DNA of 64,000 bases from NCBI GenBank assembly GCA_963974935.1, contig CAXBEV010000001.1:62001-126000 (forward strand), read 5' to 3'. Of the stretch, positions 33,260 through 42,012 are shown piece after piece. The DNA comes from UBA4479 sp963974935. GTDB taxonomy: Bacteria > Pseudomonadota > Alphaproteobacteria > Rhodospirillales > Casp-alpha2. The position numbers were made by a program, and so were the translations under genes. Position 1 is the stretch's first letter. Each line of letters starts with the position of its first letter. The notes beneath the pieces were generated by a model. The model saw only the letters and a program-made list of their open reading frames with translations, ran no database searches and was not told the DNA's origin.

Positions 33260-33280
33260 TCGCATCAACGCAGAGACGCG

Positions 33281-34432
33281 TTAATGCGCGGCGCCTTCTT
33301 TGGCTTCCTTAAACGTCACTTTGATCCGCCGCGCAAAGCTGTTTGGCTTGTCGACTTGGAATTTAAAGCCGATCTGATCTCCGGTCGTAAGCGATGTTTT
33401 CAATGGCACCGTGGTCGCGGTCTGCACGACATTGCCTTCAAGATCCGTCAGCAGCAATTCCAGCGCCGGTACCGGGCGTTCGCGATCCGAGATATTGGCA
33501 ACGACGCCTCGTACCACCAACGCATCGTTGCCGGCGATGTTCTCGCGCGTGCTTTTAACGTCTTTGATCGACAGGCCGGCGCCAAGCGAATCATCGGCCA
33601 AACCGATCGCGCTATAAATGCCCTCGGTCGCGGGTATCATGCTGATGACGGTATCGCGCAAGAACAGGGCGCCGCCGCCGAGACCGATCACGACCGCCAC
33701 AACGACCGCCGCAATGATTTTAATGATCGAGCCACGGCTTTCGTCTTCATCCTCGTCTTCATCTTCGTCGTCGAAGTCGTCATCGCCGGTATCATCGGCA
33801 GTGAAGACTTGCGGGATCGGCTCGGGTTCTTCCAGGTCGTCTGGGATCAGGTCATCGTCATCATCGTCATCATTGTCGTTATCAACGAGAGAGCCCAGGG
33901 GTTCTGGCTCGTCATCATCGCCGAACATGGCTTCGATGTCATCATCGGACAGTGCGTTCTCGCCGTCACCCGCTTCATCTGCCTTATCTTCGGCATCATC
34001 GTCGACGCCGGCCATAAGATTATCCATGTCCGGGAAGTCTTCATCTTCCTCGACATTGTCGGGTTCTGGTTCGGGTGCCGGTGCGGGCTCCGGTGCCGGC
34101 TCGGGCATCGGCGGTGCAGCTTGCTCTGCCGTCGGCGCGCCTGGAACAGGATAGCCTTGCGGCGGGTAACCCGGCGGTGGCGGGTAGCCGGGCGGCGGCG
34201 GATATGGTGGGTACGGCGGATAGCCCTGCGGCGGATAAGGATAGCCTTGTGGCATCGGGGGCTGTTGCTGCGGTGCCATGCCCTGGGGCTGCATCGGCGG
34301 CGGCGGATTGGTAACCGGATTTTGATGCCAGTTGTTCCCACAATTGGAACATCTGACCGATTTGCCCTCGGCCCCTAATTGTGCGGGAGACACATTATAG
34401 CGCGTTGCGCAATTTGGGCACGAAATGAACAT
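33281..34432 (-). CDS. Zinc-ribbon membrane protein (MJ0042 motif, DUF3426-like)
   Basis: A 383-residue protein with four parts. A zinc ribbon with Cys5, Cys8, Cys28 and Cys31 (ISCPNCATRYNVSPAQLG) comes first. A proline/tyrosine-rich tract of PPGYPP repeats follows (about 45-100), then a long acidic Asp/Glu region (about 110-235). A single transmembrane helix (IIAAVVVAVVIGLGGGALFL, about 238-258) leads to a C-terminal DUF3426-like beta domain (VVRGVVANISDRERPVPALE). Zinc ribbon inside and beta domain outside is the expected topology. It is divergent from ftsE, as commonly seen in alphaproteobacteria. Function unknown. Confidence 0.9.
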   Translation of the reverse strand: MFISCPNCATRYNVSPAQLGAEGKSVRCSNCGNNWHQNPVTNPPPPMQPQGMAPQQQPPMPQGYPYPPQGYPPYPPYPPPPGYPPPPGYPPQGYPVPGAPTAEQAAPPMPEPAPEPAPAPEPEPDNVEEDEDFPDMDNLMAGVDDDAEDKADEAGDGENALSDDDIEAMFGDDDEPEPLGSLVDNDNDDDDDDDLIPDDLEEPEPIPQVFTADDTGDDDFDDEDEDEDEDESRGSIIKIIAAVVVAVVIGLGGGALFLRDTVISMIPATEGIYSAIGLADDSLGAGLSIKDVKSTRENIAGNDALVVRGVVANISDRERPVPALELLLTDLEGNVVQTATTVPLKTSLTTGDQIGFKFQVDKPNSFARRIKVTFKEAKEGAAH

Positions 34433-34645
34433 CTATAACCGGCCAATTAGGACTACCTCGTTTATAGGCGTTCGTGATTTCGCGCGCAAGCAAGCCGCGC
34501 ACGGATTTTGAAGTATCCTGGCCAGGATTTTAATGGCGACGCTGGACGCAAGCGGGCGGACCGTGGCATTGTCGGCACGTAAAGGGCAATCATCGGAGTC
34601 CCGAGCGCTGATGACCCCACCTCGAGATTGAACGCAGGTATTCAC

Positions 34646-35458
34646 TTGTCTGACGGAACCATCGCGCGATTTGAAAATGTCGGCCTTCGCTATGGGCTCG
34701 GCCCCGAGGTGCTGCAGGACATTACATTCCAGCTGTCGCCCGGTGAGTTTCATTTTCTTGTCGGCGAAAGCGGGGCAGGTAAATCGTCGTTGCTGAAGCT
34801 ATTGTACCTAGCACTAACGCCGTCACGTGGATTGATTTCGCTGTTTGGGCGCGATATTGCGACCATGCCTCGCGCCGATCTTCCGGCTCTTAGGCGCCAA
34901 ATTGGCGTTGTTTTTCAAGAGTTTAAGCTTTTAAGTCACTTAAGCACGTTTGATAATGTGGCGTTGCCGCTGCGTGTTGCCGGCGTCAAGGAAGCCGACA
35001 TCAATCGCCATGTCAGCGAGCTTTTGGAATGGGTCGGCTTGCAAGATCATATGAAGGCGCGCCCCCCGACGTTGTCCGGTGGGCAGCAGCAGCGGGTCTC
35101 AATTGCGCGCGCGGTGATCGCGCGCCCGAAGCTTTTGCTGGCCGACGAGCCAACCGGTAACGTCGATGATCGGATGGCGTTACGGTTGATGCACTTGCTT
35201 GAAGAGTTAAACCGGCTCGGCACAACGATTGTCGTCGCCACCCACAATATGGCGTTGGTAGATCGGCTCGGCTATCCGGTGTTGCGCTTGGACAGTGGGC
35301 GTTTGACCACCAAGCCCGGCAGTGGAAATAAGTCCGCCGGACGCGAATGGCGCGAATCGCGCGAATCGGTTGCGGCGCAGGTGCGTGCCCGTAGGCGTAA
35401 AGCCGATGAAGACGATGCTGATGCGGTAGACCCGCCCGGCATCGAAAACTTTTTGTAG
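34646..35458 (+). CDS. ftsE: Cell division ATP-binding protein FtsE
   Basis: FtsE is the ATPase of the FtsEX complex, which controls peptidoglycan hydrolases at the septum. Walker A is GESGAGKSS, the ABC signature TLSGGQQQRVSIARA and Walker B LLLADEPTGNVDD. The core is about 225 residues; a C-terminal tail of some 45 charged residues (RESRESVAAQVRARRRKADE) extends it beyond the usual length. The start is TTG in either case: 34646 (chosen) or 34628, since no ATG fits. The gene is followed after nine bases by ftsX. The gap to the divergent zinc-ribbon gene presumably holds both promoters. Confidence 0.93.
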   Translation: MSDGTIARFENVGLRYGLGPEVLQDITFQLSPGEFHFLVGESGAGKSSLLKLLYLALTPSRGLISLFGRDIATMPRADLPALRRQIGVVFQEFKLLSHLSTFDNVALPLRVAGVKEADINRHVSELLEWVGLQDHMKARPPTLSGGQQQRVSIARAVIARPKLLLADEPTGNVDDRMALRLMHLLEELNRLGTTIVVATHNMALVDRLGYPVLRLDSGRLTTKPGSGNKSAGREWRESRESVAAQVRARRRKADEDDADAVDPPGIENFL

Positions 35459-35467
35459 GATCGTCTC

Positions 35468-36352
35468 ATGCTCGGCATCAAACGTTCCGACCTTCCGTTG
35501 GACACGGATGCGCACAGTCGCTTCCTGCCCTGGCTGATTGCTTTCATGGTATTTTTGGCGGTGTTGGCGCTTGGCGGCATCTTGGTGCTCGGCGCGACCG
35601 CAGCGCGTTGGGATCAAGGCGTGGGCGGCACGCTCACCGTGCAGATTGCAGCCACTGAAAATCCCGAGACCGATCAACGCAATCTGCAAGAGGTCTTGAA
35701 CGTGATCGCCGCCACATCGGCGATTGAACGCTATGAGGTGATCGCCGAAGAACGCATGATGAGCTTGCTCGCCCCTTGGCTTGGCGACGGCGCGGTTGCC
35801 GCGGATTTGCCGTTGCCGAAATTGATCGACGTCGGACTCGATGAAGACGCGCAGTTTGATATGACGGCGTTCATCACAGCCTTGCAGTTGCGGGTCCCGG
35901 AAGCCACTGTCGACGATCATCGGGTTTGGTTGAAGCGCTTGGTGGAATTGATTCGCACCGTGGAGTTGATTGCGATGGCGGTGTTGCTGTTTATTTGTTT
36001 GGCGACCACTGGCACGGTGATTTTCACCACTCGTACCGGCCTTGCCGTGCACCGTGAAGCGATTGAAGTGCTGCATTTGATCGGCGCGCAAGACAGCTAC
36101 ATTGCCGGGCAATTTGCTGGGCGTGCGATGCTGTTGGGCCTTAAGGGCGGCTTGATCGGGATGGCGTTGGGATTGCCGGCTTTGGCCGCAGTCGGCTTTT
36201 TAGCCGAAGGACTTGAAGGGGCAGCGCTGCCCAATCTCGCTTTCGGGCCCGTGGAATGGCTGATGTTTATTGCGATCCCCCTTGCCGTCGCGTTTTTGGC
36301 GATGGCGACGGCGCGGGCGACGGTGTTGCGCTCGCTGGCGCGGATGCTCTGA
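35468..36352 (+). CDS. ftsX: Cell division protein FtsX
   Basis: FtsX is the membrane partner of FtsE. The 294-residue protein has one N-terminal transmembrane helix (LIAFMVFLAVLALGGILVLG), a periplasmic domain of about 130 residues and three C-terminal helices, the normal FtsX layout. Sequence conservation is low, as is usual for FtsX of alphaproteobacteria, but GLAVHREAIEVLHLIGAQDSYI (shown from REAIEVLHLIGAQD) is the recognisable cytoplasmic motif after helix two. It lies directly after ftsE and is followed four bases later by ydcF. Confidence 0.93.
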   Translation: MLGIKRSDLPLDTDAHSRFLPWLIAFMVFLAVLALGGILVLGATAARWDQGVGGTLTVQIAATENPETDQRNLQEVLNVIAATSAIERYEVIAEERMMSLLAPWLGDGAVAADLPLPKLIDVGLDEDAQFDMTAFITALQLRVPEATVDDHRVWLKRLVELIRTVELIAMAVLLFICLATTGTVIFTTRTGLAVHREAIEVLHLIGAQDSYIAGQFAGRAMLLGLKGGLIGMALGLPALAAVGFLAEGLEGAALPNLAFGPVEWLMFIAIPLAVAFLAMATARATVLRSLARML

Positions 36353-36355
36353 GCG

Positions 36356-37000
36356 GTGATACGGTCTCGTTCCCGTGGCAATCGGCTTGGCTGGCTAAAG
36401 GGCTTGTTCGCACTCTCGTTGATGATTTTCGTGATATGGGGTGTGGGCTTGTTCGTCTTCGCAGGCACCGTGCCGTTGACCGTTGCCGATCCAGAAGAGC
36501 GCACGGACGTGATCGTCGTACTTACAGGCGGCAGCGGTCGGCTACGGGCTGGATTGGATTTGTTGTTGGAGGGTCATGCCGCGCACTTGTTTGTGTCCGG
36601 CGTGTACCGCGGTATCGAAGTGGATCAACTGCTGGCCATCAACAAGCAGCGCCCGGGCGAAGTTGAAAGCCGAATCTCGATCGGGAATGCGGTCGATACC
36701 ATCGAAAACGCCACCGAGACGGCGGCTTGGATGTATGCGCAGGGATATAACTCGTTGCGTCTGGTGACGGCAGCCTATCATATGCCGCGCAGTATGTTGG
36801 AGTTTCAAAACGCTATGCCCGATATCCATATCGAGCCAAACCCAATTTTTCCAGACCATGTGAAGCGTGAGAATTGGTGGGCGTGGCCCGGCACTACGGC
36901 GTTGCTGGCGAGCGAGTTTAACAAGTTCGTACTGGCATGGCTGCGTCTCAAGCTCGCTAGGTTGATCGCGGCCTATACTGCAAATGGAGAGCCGGCATGA
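36356..37000 (+). CDS. YdcF/DUF218 family membrane protein
   Basis: A 214-residue protein with one N-terminal transmembrane helix (LFALSLMIFVIWGVGLFVFA) and a DUF218 domain: DVIVVLTGGSGRLRAGLDLL, SIGNAVDTIENATETAAWM and the LVTAAYHMPRSMLEFQ motif typical of the YdcF/SanA/ElyC superfamily. Some members (ElyC, SanA) affect cell-envelope integrity, which fits the surrounding ftsEX and plsC. The start is GTG, four bases after ftsX; the stop overlaps plsC as ATGA. Its biochemical activity is unknown. Confidence 0.9.
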   Translation: MIRSRSRGNRLGWLKGLFALSLMIFVIWGVGLFVFAGTVPLTVADPEERTDVIVVLTGGSGRLRAGLDLLLEGHAAHLFVSGVYRGIEVDQLLAINKQRPGEVESRISIGNAVDTIENATETAAWMYAQGYNSLRLVTAAYHMPRSMLEFQNAMPDIHIEPNPIFPDHVKRENWWAWPGTTALLASEFNKFVLAWLRLKLARLIAAYTANGEPA

Positions 37001-37713
37001 GGTGGTTGCTTTCGTTGATTTTCCATATCTATTTTTTCTCGTGGATATCCGTGCTGTTGCTTGGGTTTTGGGTTTTTCTGCCGTTCCCGAGAATCGTTTT
37101 GCGTCAGGCCATTCGGGTTTGGTGCCGGCTTGCGGTCATCGGCATGTATATATTCGGGGGTATGCGGGTGAAGGTAGTCGGACGTGAAAAAATTCCAGCA
37201 GGGCCTGCGTTGATCGCCTGCAAACACCAGTCGATCTGGGAGACATTCTATATGTTTTTGTTGGTCGACGATCCGCAGTACGTGCTCAAGCAAGAGCTAT
37301 TGAAAATTCCGTTTTGGGGCTGGTATGCGGATAAAACCGATCAGATCTCCGTTGATCGGGACGCCGGGGCGAAGGCGCTGAAAGGTATGGTGACGAAGTG
37401 TGTCGACCGCCTGAAAAAAGGCCGCCAAGTGATCATTTTCCCGGAAGGCACGCGCACGGCACCGGGTGCCAAGGTCCGCTATCATCCAGGCGTCGCCGCG
37501 ATCTATAAAACATTGCCTGATAATGTGCCGGTGGTACCGGTCGCCCTTAATTCCGGCGCACATTGGGGGCGGCGCGAATTCCTGGTTTATCCCGGCACCA
37601 TCACTATCGAAGTCCAAGATCCAATCTATCCGGGTATGGAACGCAAAGCGTTTATCGCGTTGCTCGAAGATCGGATTGAGACCGCGTCGACACGGCTTTT
37701 AGAGGCGGGCTAA
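36997..37713 (+). CDS. plsC: 1-acyl-sn-glycerol-3-phosphate acyltransferase
   Basis: PlsC transfers an acyl group to lysophosphatidic acid to give phosphatidic acid. The 238-residue protein has an N-terminal membrane segment (SLIFHIYFFSWISVLLLGFW), the acyltransferase motif ACKHQSIWETF (H-x4-D variant with E in place of D), and FPEGTRTAPGA. The substitution of E for the usual D in motif I occurs in a group of alphaproteobacterial PlsC proteins and is likely functional. It is the last gene of ftsE-ftsX-ydcF-plsC, with ATGA overlap to ydcF. Confidence 0.92.
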   Translation: MRWLLSLIFHIYFFSWISVLLLGFWVFLPFPRIVLRQAIRVWCRLAVIGMYIFGGMRVKVVGREKIPAGPALIACKHQSIWETFYMFLLVDDPQYVLKQELLKIPFWGWYADKTDQISVDRDAGAKALKGMVTKCVDRLKKGRQVIIFPEGTRTAPGAKVRYHPGVAAIYKTLPDNVPVVPVALNSGAHWGRREFLVYPGTITIEVQDPIYPGMERKAFIALLEDRIETASTRLLEAG

Positions 37714-37755
37714 AAGCATTCACAACACCTTGTGCGCAATATTGAAGGCACACCC

Positions 37756-37836
37756 CGTGAAAGTCGGGGATAACTTACTTATCTAACGGTGAGCGGGGAC
37801 TTTCACGTTCGCATTTGGGGATAAGTTTGCGGATAA
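37756..37836. promoter_or_regulatory. Inverted repeat and DnaA-box-like cluster upstream of nrdJ
   Basis: The 307-base gap between plsC and nrdJ holds CGTGAAAGTC (37756-37765) and its exact complement GACTTTCACG (37798-37807). It also holds three sites that on the minus strand read TTATCCCCG (37765-37773), TTATCCCCA (37816-37824) and TTATCCGCA (37828-37836), the latter two each one base from the DnaA box TTATCCACA. DnaA regulation of ribonucleotide reductase genes is known in E. coli. I see no recognisable NrdR box. The rest of the gap shows nothing I can name. Confidence 0.5.
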
Positions 37837-38020
37837 GGTATGGAAACATTTCAAGAACATTATCTTGAACAAATCAGAGTTTTGCAATACTATGAAGGGG
37901 TTAGGTGCTTAGTGGCCGCACTCTCCGAATGAGTCTGAGCGGACACGCGCTTGCCTGTTTTTAGCCCGCTTAAACAAGCGTACCCGCGGTAAACGCCCAG
38001 AATAAACGAGTACATACGTC

Positions 38021-40366
38021 ATGACCGAAATCGCGCCGATCTCCCAACAGATTTGGGACATGAAATACCGCCTGAAAAACACCGAAGGCCAGCCGATCGA
38101 TAAGGCGGTCAGCGATTCCTGGCGGCGTGTCGCAAAGGCACTGGCGGCGGTTGAAAATGATCCGTCGGCGTGGGAAGAGCGCTTTTTCGAGGCGATGGAT
38201 GATTTCAAGTTTCTGCCGGCCGGTCGGATTCTATCGGGTGCTGGCGCGGACCGCCGAGTTACGTTGTTCAACTGTTTCGTCATGGGCGATGTGCCGGACG
38301 ATATGGCGGGCATATTCGATCATCTGAAAGAAGCCGCGCTGACCATGCAGCAGGGCGGCGGAATCGGCTACGATTTCTCGACGTTGCGGCCCAAAGGGGC
38401 ACCGGTCAAAGGGGTCGGTGCCGACGCGTCCGGGCCGTTGTCGTTTATGGATGTCTGGGACAGCATGTGCCGCACCATCATGTCAGCCGGCTCACGCCGG
38501 GGTGCGATGATGGCGACTCTGCGCTGCGACCATCCCGACATCGAAGCGTTTATCGATGCAAAGCGTGAGCCGGGCAGGCTGCGCATGTTCAATCTGTCGG
38601 TGCTGGTCACCGATCCGTTCATGCAGGCGGTCAAAGATGACGCATCTTGGAATCTTATTTTCGATGGTACGGTCTATCGCACCATTTCTGCGCGTGAATT
38701 GTGGAACGGCATCATGCACGCAACGTATGCGTATGCCGAGCCGGGCGTGATCTTCATCGACCGCATCAACAAGCGCAACAATCTGTATTATTGCGAAACC
38801 ATTCACGCCACCAACCCATGCGGCGAACAACCGTTGCCGCCGTATGGTGCGTGTTTGTTGGGGTCGATCAATCTGGCGCGGCTTGTACAAAACCCGTTCG
38901 ACGCCAATGCGCAGATCGATATGGCGCAGCTCGACGATTTGACCCGGACCGCAGTCCGGATGATGGACAATGTCGTTGATGTGTCCGGCTTCCCGTTGGA
39001 ACAACAAGCCCTTGAGGCCAAAGCGAAACGGCGCATCGGCCTCGGCATCACCGGCCTTGCGGATGCGTTGATTATGTGTGGCGCACGCTATGGTTCAGCC
39101 GATGCCGTCGCGCTGACGCAGACATGGTTGCGTGCCATGCAGCGCTCCGCTTATTTGGCCTCGACCGAGCTTGCCCGTGAAAAGGGCGCGTTCCCGTTAT
39201 TCGACAAAGAGCAATACCTGGCCGGTGAGACCATCGGCGGCTTGGACATGGACGTCAAAGACGCGATTGCCGAACACGGTATCCGCAATGCCTTGCTGAC
39301 CTCGGTCGCGCCGACAGGCACGATTTCGTTGTTTGCCGATAACATATCATCGGGGCTTGAGCCCGTGTTCAGCTTCACCTATCGCCGCCAGGTGCTGATG
39401 CCGGACGGGTCGCGCCGTGAAGAGGAAGTCTCCGACTATGCGTTCCGGCTCTATAAGCGCCTTAAAGGTGCCGATACGCCGCTGACCAACGCATTTGTTG
39501 ATGCGCAGTCGTTATCGCCCGAAGATCACTTGGTGATGCAGTCGACCGTGCAGCAGTTCATCGACAGCTCGATCTCAAAAACCATCAACGTGCCCGAAGA
39601 CACCTCGTTTGAGGTCTTCAAAGATATTTATATGCAGGCGTATGAGCTTGGCTGCAAAGGCTGCACCACGTATCGCCCGAACGAGGTCACGGGTTCGGTC
39701 CTCAGTTTGAGCGCGAACGAGAAAAAGAAACAAACCGAAAGCGAGCCCGAATTGCCGCTCGAAGCGCCGGTCAAGGTGGTGTTGCCGAAGGATGAAGGTG
39801 ATTCCGGCTCGGTGGTGCGAATGTTCCAGCCGCTTGATCGACCGGGCGAATTGCCGGGTAAGACCTACAAAGTGCGTTGGCCGGAAAGCGATCACGCGCT
39901 GTATATCACGCTCAACGACATTATCGACGACCAAGGTCGCAGACGCCCATTCGAGATTTTCATCAACTCCAAGAATACCGAGCATTACGCCTGGACGGTG
40001 GCGCTGACGCGGATGATCTCAGCTGTGTTCCGGCGCGGCGGTGACGTCTCGTTCGTGGTCGAAGAATTGAAAGCGGTGTTTGATCCGCGCGGTGGCTACT
40101 GGGTCGGCGGCAAATATGTGCCGTCGCTGTTGGCGGCGATCGGTAGCGTCATCGAAAACCACATGATCGACACCGGGTTTATTCCTAGTCCGGGTCAGGT
40201 CGACGGTGGCGGCAACCGCCAGACGCAACCCATCGCATCGGCGGTCGGCGACGGCACAACGCCGGCGCGCGCGCTCCGGCAATGCCCGAAGTGCGGCCAG
40301 CCCGCGCTGATCCGTCAAGAGGGCTGCGATACCTGCACGTCGTGCGGCCATTCCAAGTGCGGGTGA
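38021..40366 (+). CDS. nrdJ: Adenosylcobalamin-dependent (class II) ribonucleotide reductase
   Basis: NrdJ reduces ribonucleotides to deoxyribonucleotides using adenosylcobalamin to start the radical reaction. The 781-residue protein shows FLPAGRILSGAG, QGGGIGYDFSTLRPKG, the NPCGEQPLPPYGACLLGSIN block with the active-site cysteine, and SVAPTGTISLFADNISSGLEP. It ends in a C-terminal zinc-ribbon-like tail with CPKCGQ and CTSCGHSKCG, which carries the shuttling cysteines. It depends on cobalamin, as does Ecm in this window. Upstream lies a long gap with DnaA-box-like sites. Confidence 0.97.
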   Translation: MTEIAPISQQIWDMKYRLKNTEGQPIDKAVSDSWRRVAKALAAVENDPSAWEERFFEAMDDFKFLPAGRILSGAGADRRVTLFNCFVMGDVPDDMAGIFDHLKEAALTMQQGGGIGYDFSTLRPKGAPVKGVGADASGPLSFMDVWDSMCRTIMSAGSRRGAMMATLRCDHPDIEAFIDAKREPGRLRMFNLSVLVTDPFMQAVKDDASWNLIFDGTVYRTISARELWNGIMHATYAYAEPGVIFIDRINKRNNLYYCETIHATNPCGEQPLPPYGACLLGSINLARLVQNPFDANAQIDMAQLDDLTRTAVRMMDNVVDVSGFPLEQQALEAKAKRRIGLGITGLADALIMCGARYGSADAVALTQTWLRAMQRSAYLASTELAREKGAFPLFDKEQYLAGETIGGLDMDVKDAIAEHGIRNALLTSVAPTGTISLFADNISSGLEPVFSFTYRRQVLMPDGSRREEEVSDYAFRLYKRLKGADTPLTNAFVDAQSLSPEDHLVMQSTVQQFIDSSISKTINVPEDTSFEVFKDIYMQAYELGCKGCTTYRPNEVTGSVLSLSANEKKKQTESEPELPLEAPVKVVLPKDEGDSGSVVRMFQPLDRPGELPGKTYKVRWPESDHALYITLNDIIDDQGRRRPFEIFINSKNTEHYAWTVALTRMISAVFRRGGDVSFVVEELKAVFDPRGGYWVGGKYVPSLLAAIGSVIENHMIDTGFIPSPGQVDGGGNRQTQPIASAVGDGTTPARALRQCPKCGQPALIRQEGCDTCTSCGHSKCG

Positions 40367-40370
40367 CGTA

Positions 40371-40796
40371 GTGGAGCCCCGCATCAGCCTGATTACCCTC
40401 GGCGTCGCAGATATGGCGAAAAGCCGAGCATTCTATGAAAACCTCGGCTGGCAGTCAGGCAGCCAATCCAACAGTGACGTCACGTTCTTCCAGGCCGGTG
40501 GCATGATCCTTGGGCTTTACGGGCGTGCTGCACTCGCCGCGGATGCAGGCGTCACCGACTCCACTTCTGGCTTTGCCGGTATTGCGCTGGCTTACAATGG
40601 CCGCGACAAGGCTGAGGTCGATGCCGTGCTTGCCGAGGCAGTGGCGGCCGGTGGCACGCTCGTCAAGGCGGCCGAAGACGTATTTTGGGGCGGCTATTCA
40701 GGCTATTTCGCGGACCCTGACGGTCATCTTTGGGAGGTCGCCTGGAACCCGTCCTTCCCGATTGCGTCCGACGGCACGATTACGCTTTCCCAATAA
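40371..40796 (+). CDS. VOC family protein
   Basis: A 141-residue protein with the two-module VOC fold, starting EPRISLITLGVADMAKSRAFY and ending YSGYFADPDGHLWEVAWNPSF. The start is GTG, four bases after the nrdJ stop, so the two genes share a transcript. The H-x-W-E-V near the C-terminus is the usual last metal-ligand segment. I cannot name a substrate; its pairing with nrdJ may be incidental. Confidence 0.85.
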   Translation: MEPRISLITLGVADMAKSRAFYENLGWQSGSQSNSDVTFFQAGGMILGLYGRAALAADAGVTDSTSGFAGIALAYNGRDKAEVDAVLAEAVAAGGTLVKAAEDVFWGGYSGYFADPDGHLWEVAWNPSFPIASDGTITLSQ

Positions 40797-40872
40797 TCTT
40801 GGTTCCTTGTTTGGGCTGCGAACGTCGCCATCTATATAATTAATAGGTCTAACTGGTAATTTGGAGTTTCGC

Positions 40873-42012
40873 ATGATGCGTGCAACACCGATATTACTCG
40901 TCGCTTTTATTTTGCTTGCCGCCACGCCGGCCTTTGCCCAATACGATGCCGTCTATCCGAGCGACCATTACGACGTTCGAGTCACAACCGTCGCCAAGGG
41001 ATTTGATCATCCTTGGGGCCTCGCATTCCTGCCCGATGGCGCCATGCTGGTGACTGAGCGTGATCCGGGCACCATTCGTTTGGTTGAAGCCGATGGCACC
41101 GTGCAGCCGCCCCTCGTTGGGACGCCAGCGGTCTTTGCCGTCGGCCAAGGAGGGATGTTGGATGTCGCGGTCGACCCGGAATACGCAACGACCAAGCTGA
41201 TTTATTTTTCCTATGCCGAGCCGGGCCCCGGCGGTGGCGGCACGGCGGTGGCGCGCGGCGTCTTGGACCGCATCAATAATACACTCCGCGATGTCCAAGT
41301 GTTGTTTCGCCAACAACCTAAGTCAGAGGGCGGGCGGCATTTCGGCTCCAGGATCGTTTTTTCGGCGGACGGCGACTATCTATTCATCACCGTCGGTGAG
41401 CGCGGTGAACGTGAGCGTACCCAAGATTTCACCATCAATCGCGGTCAGATCATCCGTATCCACAAAGACGGCCGGATCCCCAAAGATAACCCTTTTGTCG
41501 ACCGCGCGGGCTATCGGTCCGAAACATGGTCCGTCGGCCACCGCAATCCGCAAGGTGCGGCGCGCCATCCAGATAGCGGTAAGCTCTGGATCAACGAACA
41601 TGGGGCTAGGGGCGGTGACGAAGTGAATATTCCCGCTGCCGGAAAAAACTACGGTTGGCCGGTGATTTCGTATGGTACCCATTATTCCGGCGCGGCATTC
41701 AGTGGCGGCACGCACCAAGACGGCATGGAGCAGCCGATTTATTATTGGGACCCGTCTATCGCGCCCAGTGGGATGGCGTTCTACAATGCCGACAAATTCC
41801 CGAAATGGCGCGGCAATGCGTTTGTTGGCGCCTTGAAGTATCGGCTGTTGGTACGGTTGGTGCTTGATGGCGAGCGGGTCGTCGCAGAAGAACGGCTGCT
41901 CGAAGGTTTAGGCAAGCGGATCCGTGCGGTCGTCGCTGGGCCCGACGGATATCTATATCTGCTGATCGATCAAGATGCGGGGCGCGTGCTCAGGTTGTCG
42001 CCGGCGGAATAA
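40873..42012 (+). CDS. PQQ-dependent sugar dehydrogenase-like protein (periplasmic)
   Basis: A 379-residue secreted protein with signal peptide MMRATPILLVAFILLAATPA cleaved after AFA. The mature part is a six-bladed beta-propeller of the soluble glucose / aldose sugar dehydrogenase family (Asd, YliI): GFDHPWGLAFLPDGAMLVTE, GQGGMLDVAVDPEY, the HFGSRIVFSADGDYLFITVGE segment and SVGHRNPQGAA. Members bind PQQ and oxidise sugars. ATG at 40873 has GGAG upstream. The gene ends inside the end of the convergent EamA gene by 23 bases. Whether this organism makes PQQ is not shown here. Confidence 0.92.
   Translation: MMRATPILLVAFILLAATPAFAQYDAVYPSDHYDVRVTTVAKGFDHPWGLAFLPDGAMLVTERDPGTIRLVEADGTVQPPLVGTPAVFAVGQGGMLDVAVDPEYATTKLIYFSYAEPGPGGGGTAVARGVLDRINNTLRDVQVLFRQQPKSEGGRHFGSRIVFSADGDYLFITVGERGERERTQDFTINRGQIIRIHKDGRIPKDNPFVDRAGYRSETWSVGHRNPQGAARHPDSGKLWINEHGARGGDEVNIPAAGKNYGWPVISYGTHYSGAAFSGGTHQDGMEQPIYYWDPSIAPSGMAFYNADKFPKWRGNAFVGALKYRLLVRLVLDGERVVAEERLLEGLGKRIRAVVAGPDGYLYLLIDQDAGRVLRLSPAE

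Noticed and set aside
33284..34378. A 364-codon open frame opposite the zinc-ribbon gene
   Set aside because: It covers repetitive proline and acidic codons of the real gene read backwards, which gives Arg/Ile/Val-rich low-complexity protein.
35207..36112. A 301-codon open frame opposite ftsE and ftsX
   Set aside because: Both sense genes are secure, overlap it fully and show family motifs.
37714..38020. The DnaA-like boxes considered as a replication origin
   Set aside because: The number of boxes is low, there is no AT-rich unwinding stretch, and the neighbouring genes are not those typical of alphaproteobacterial origins.
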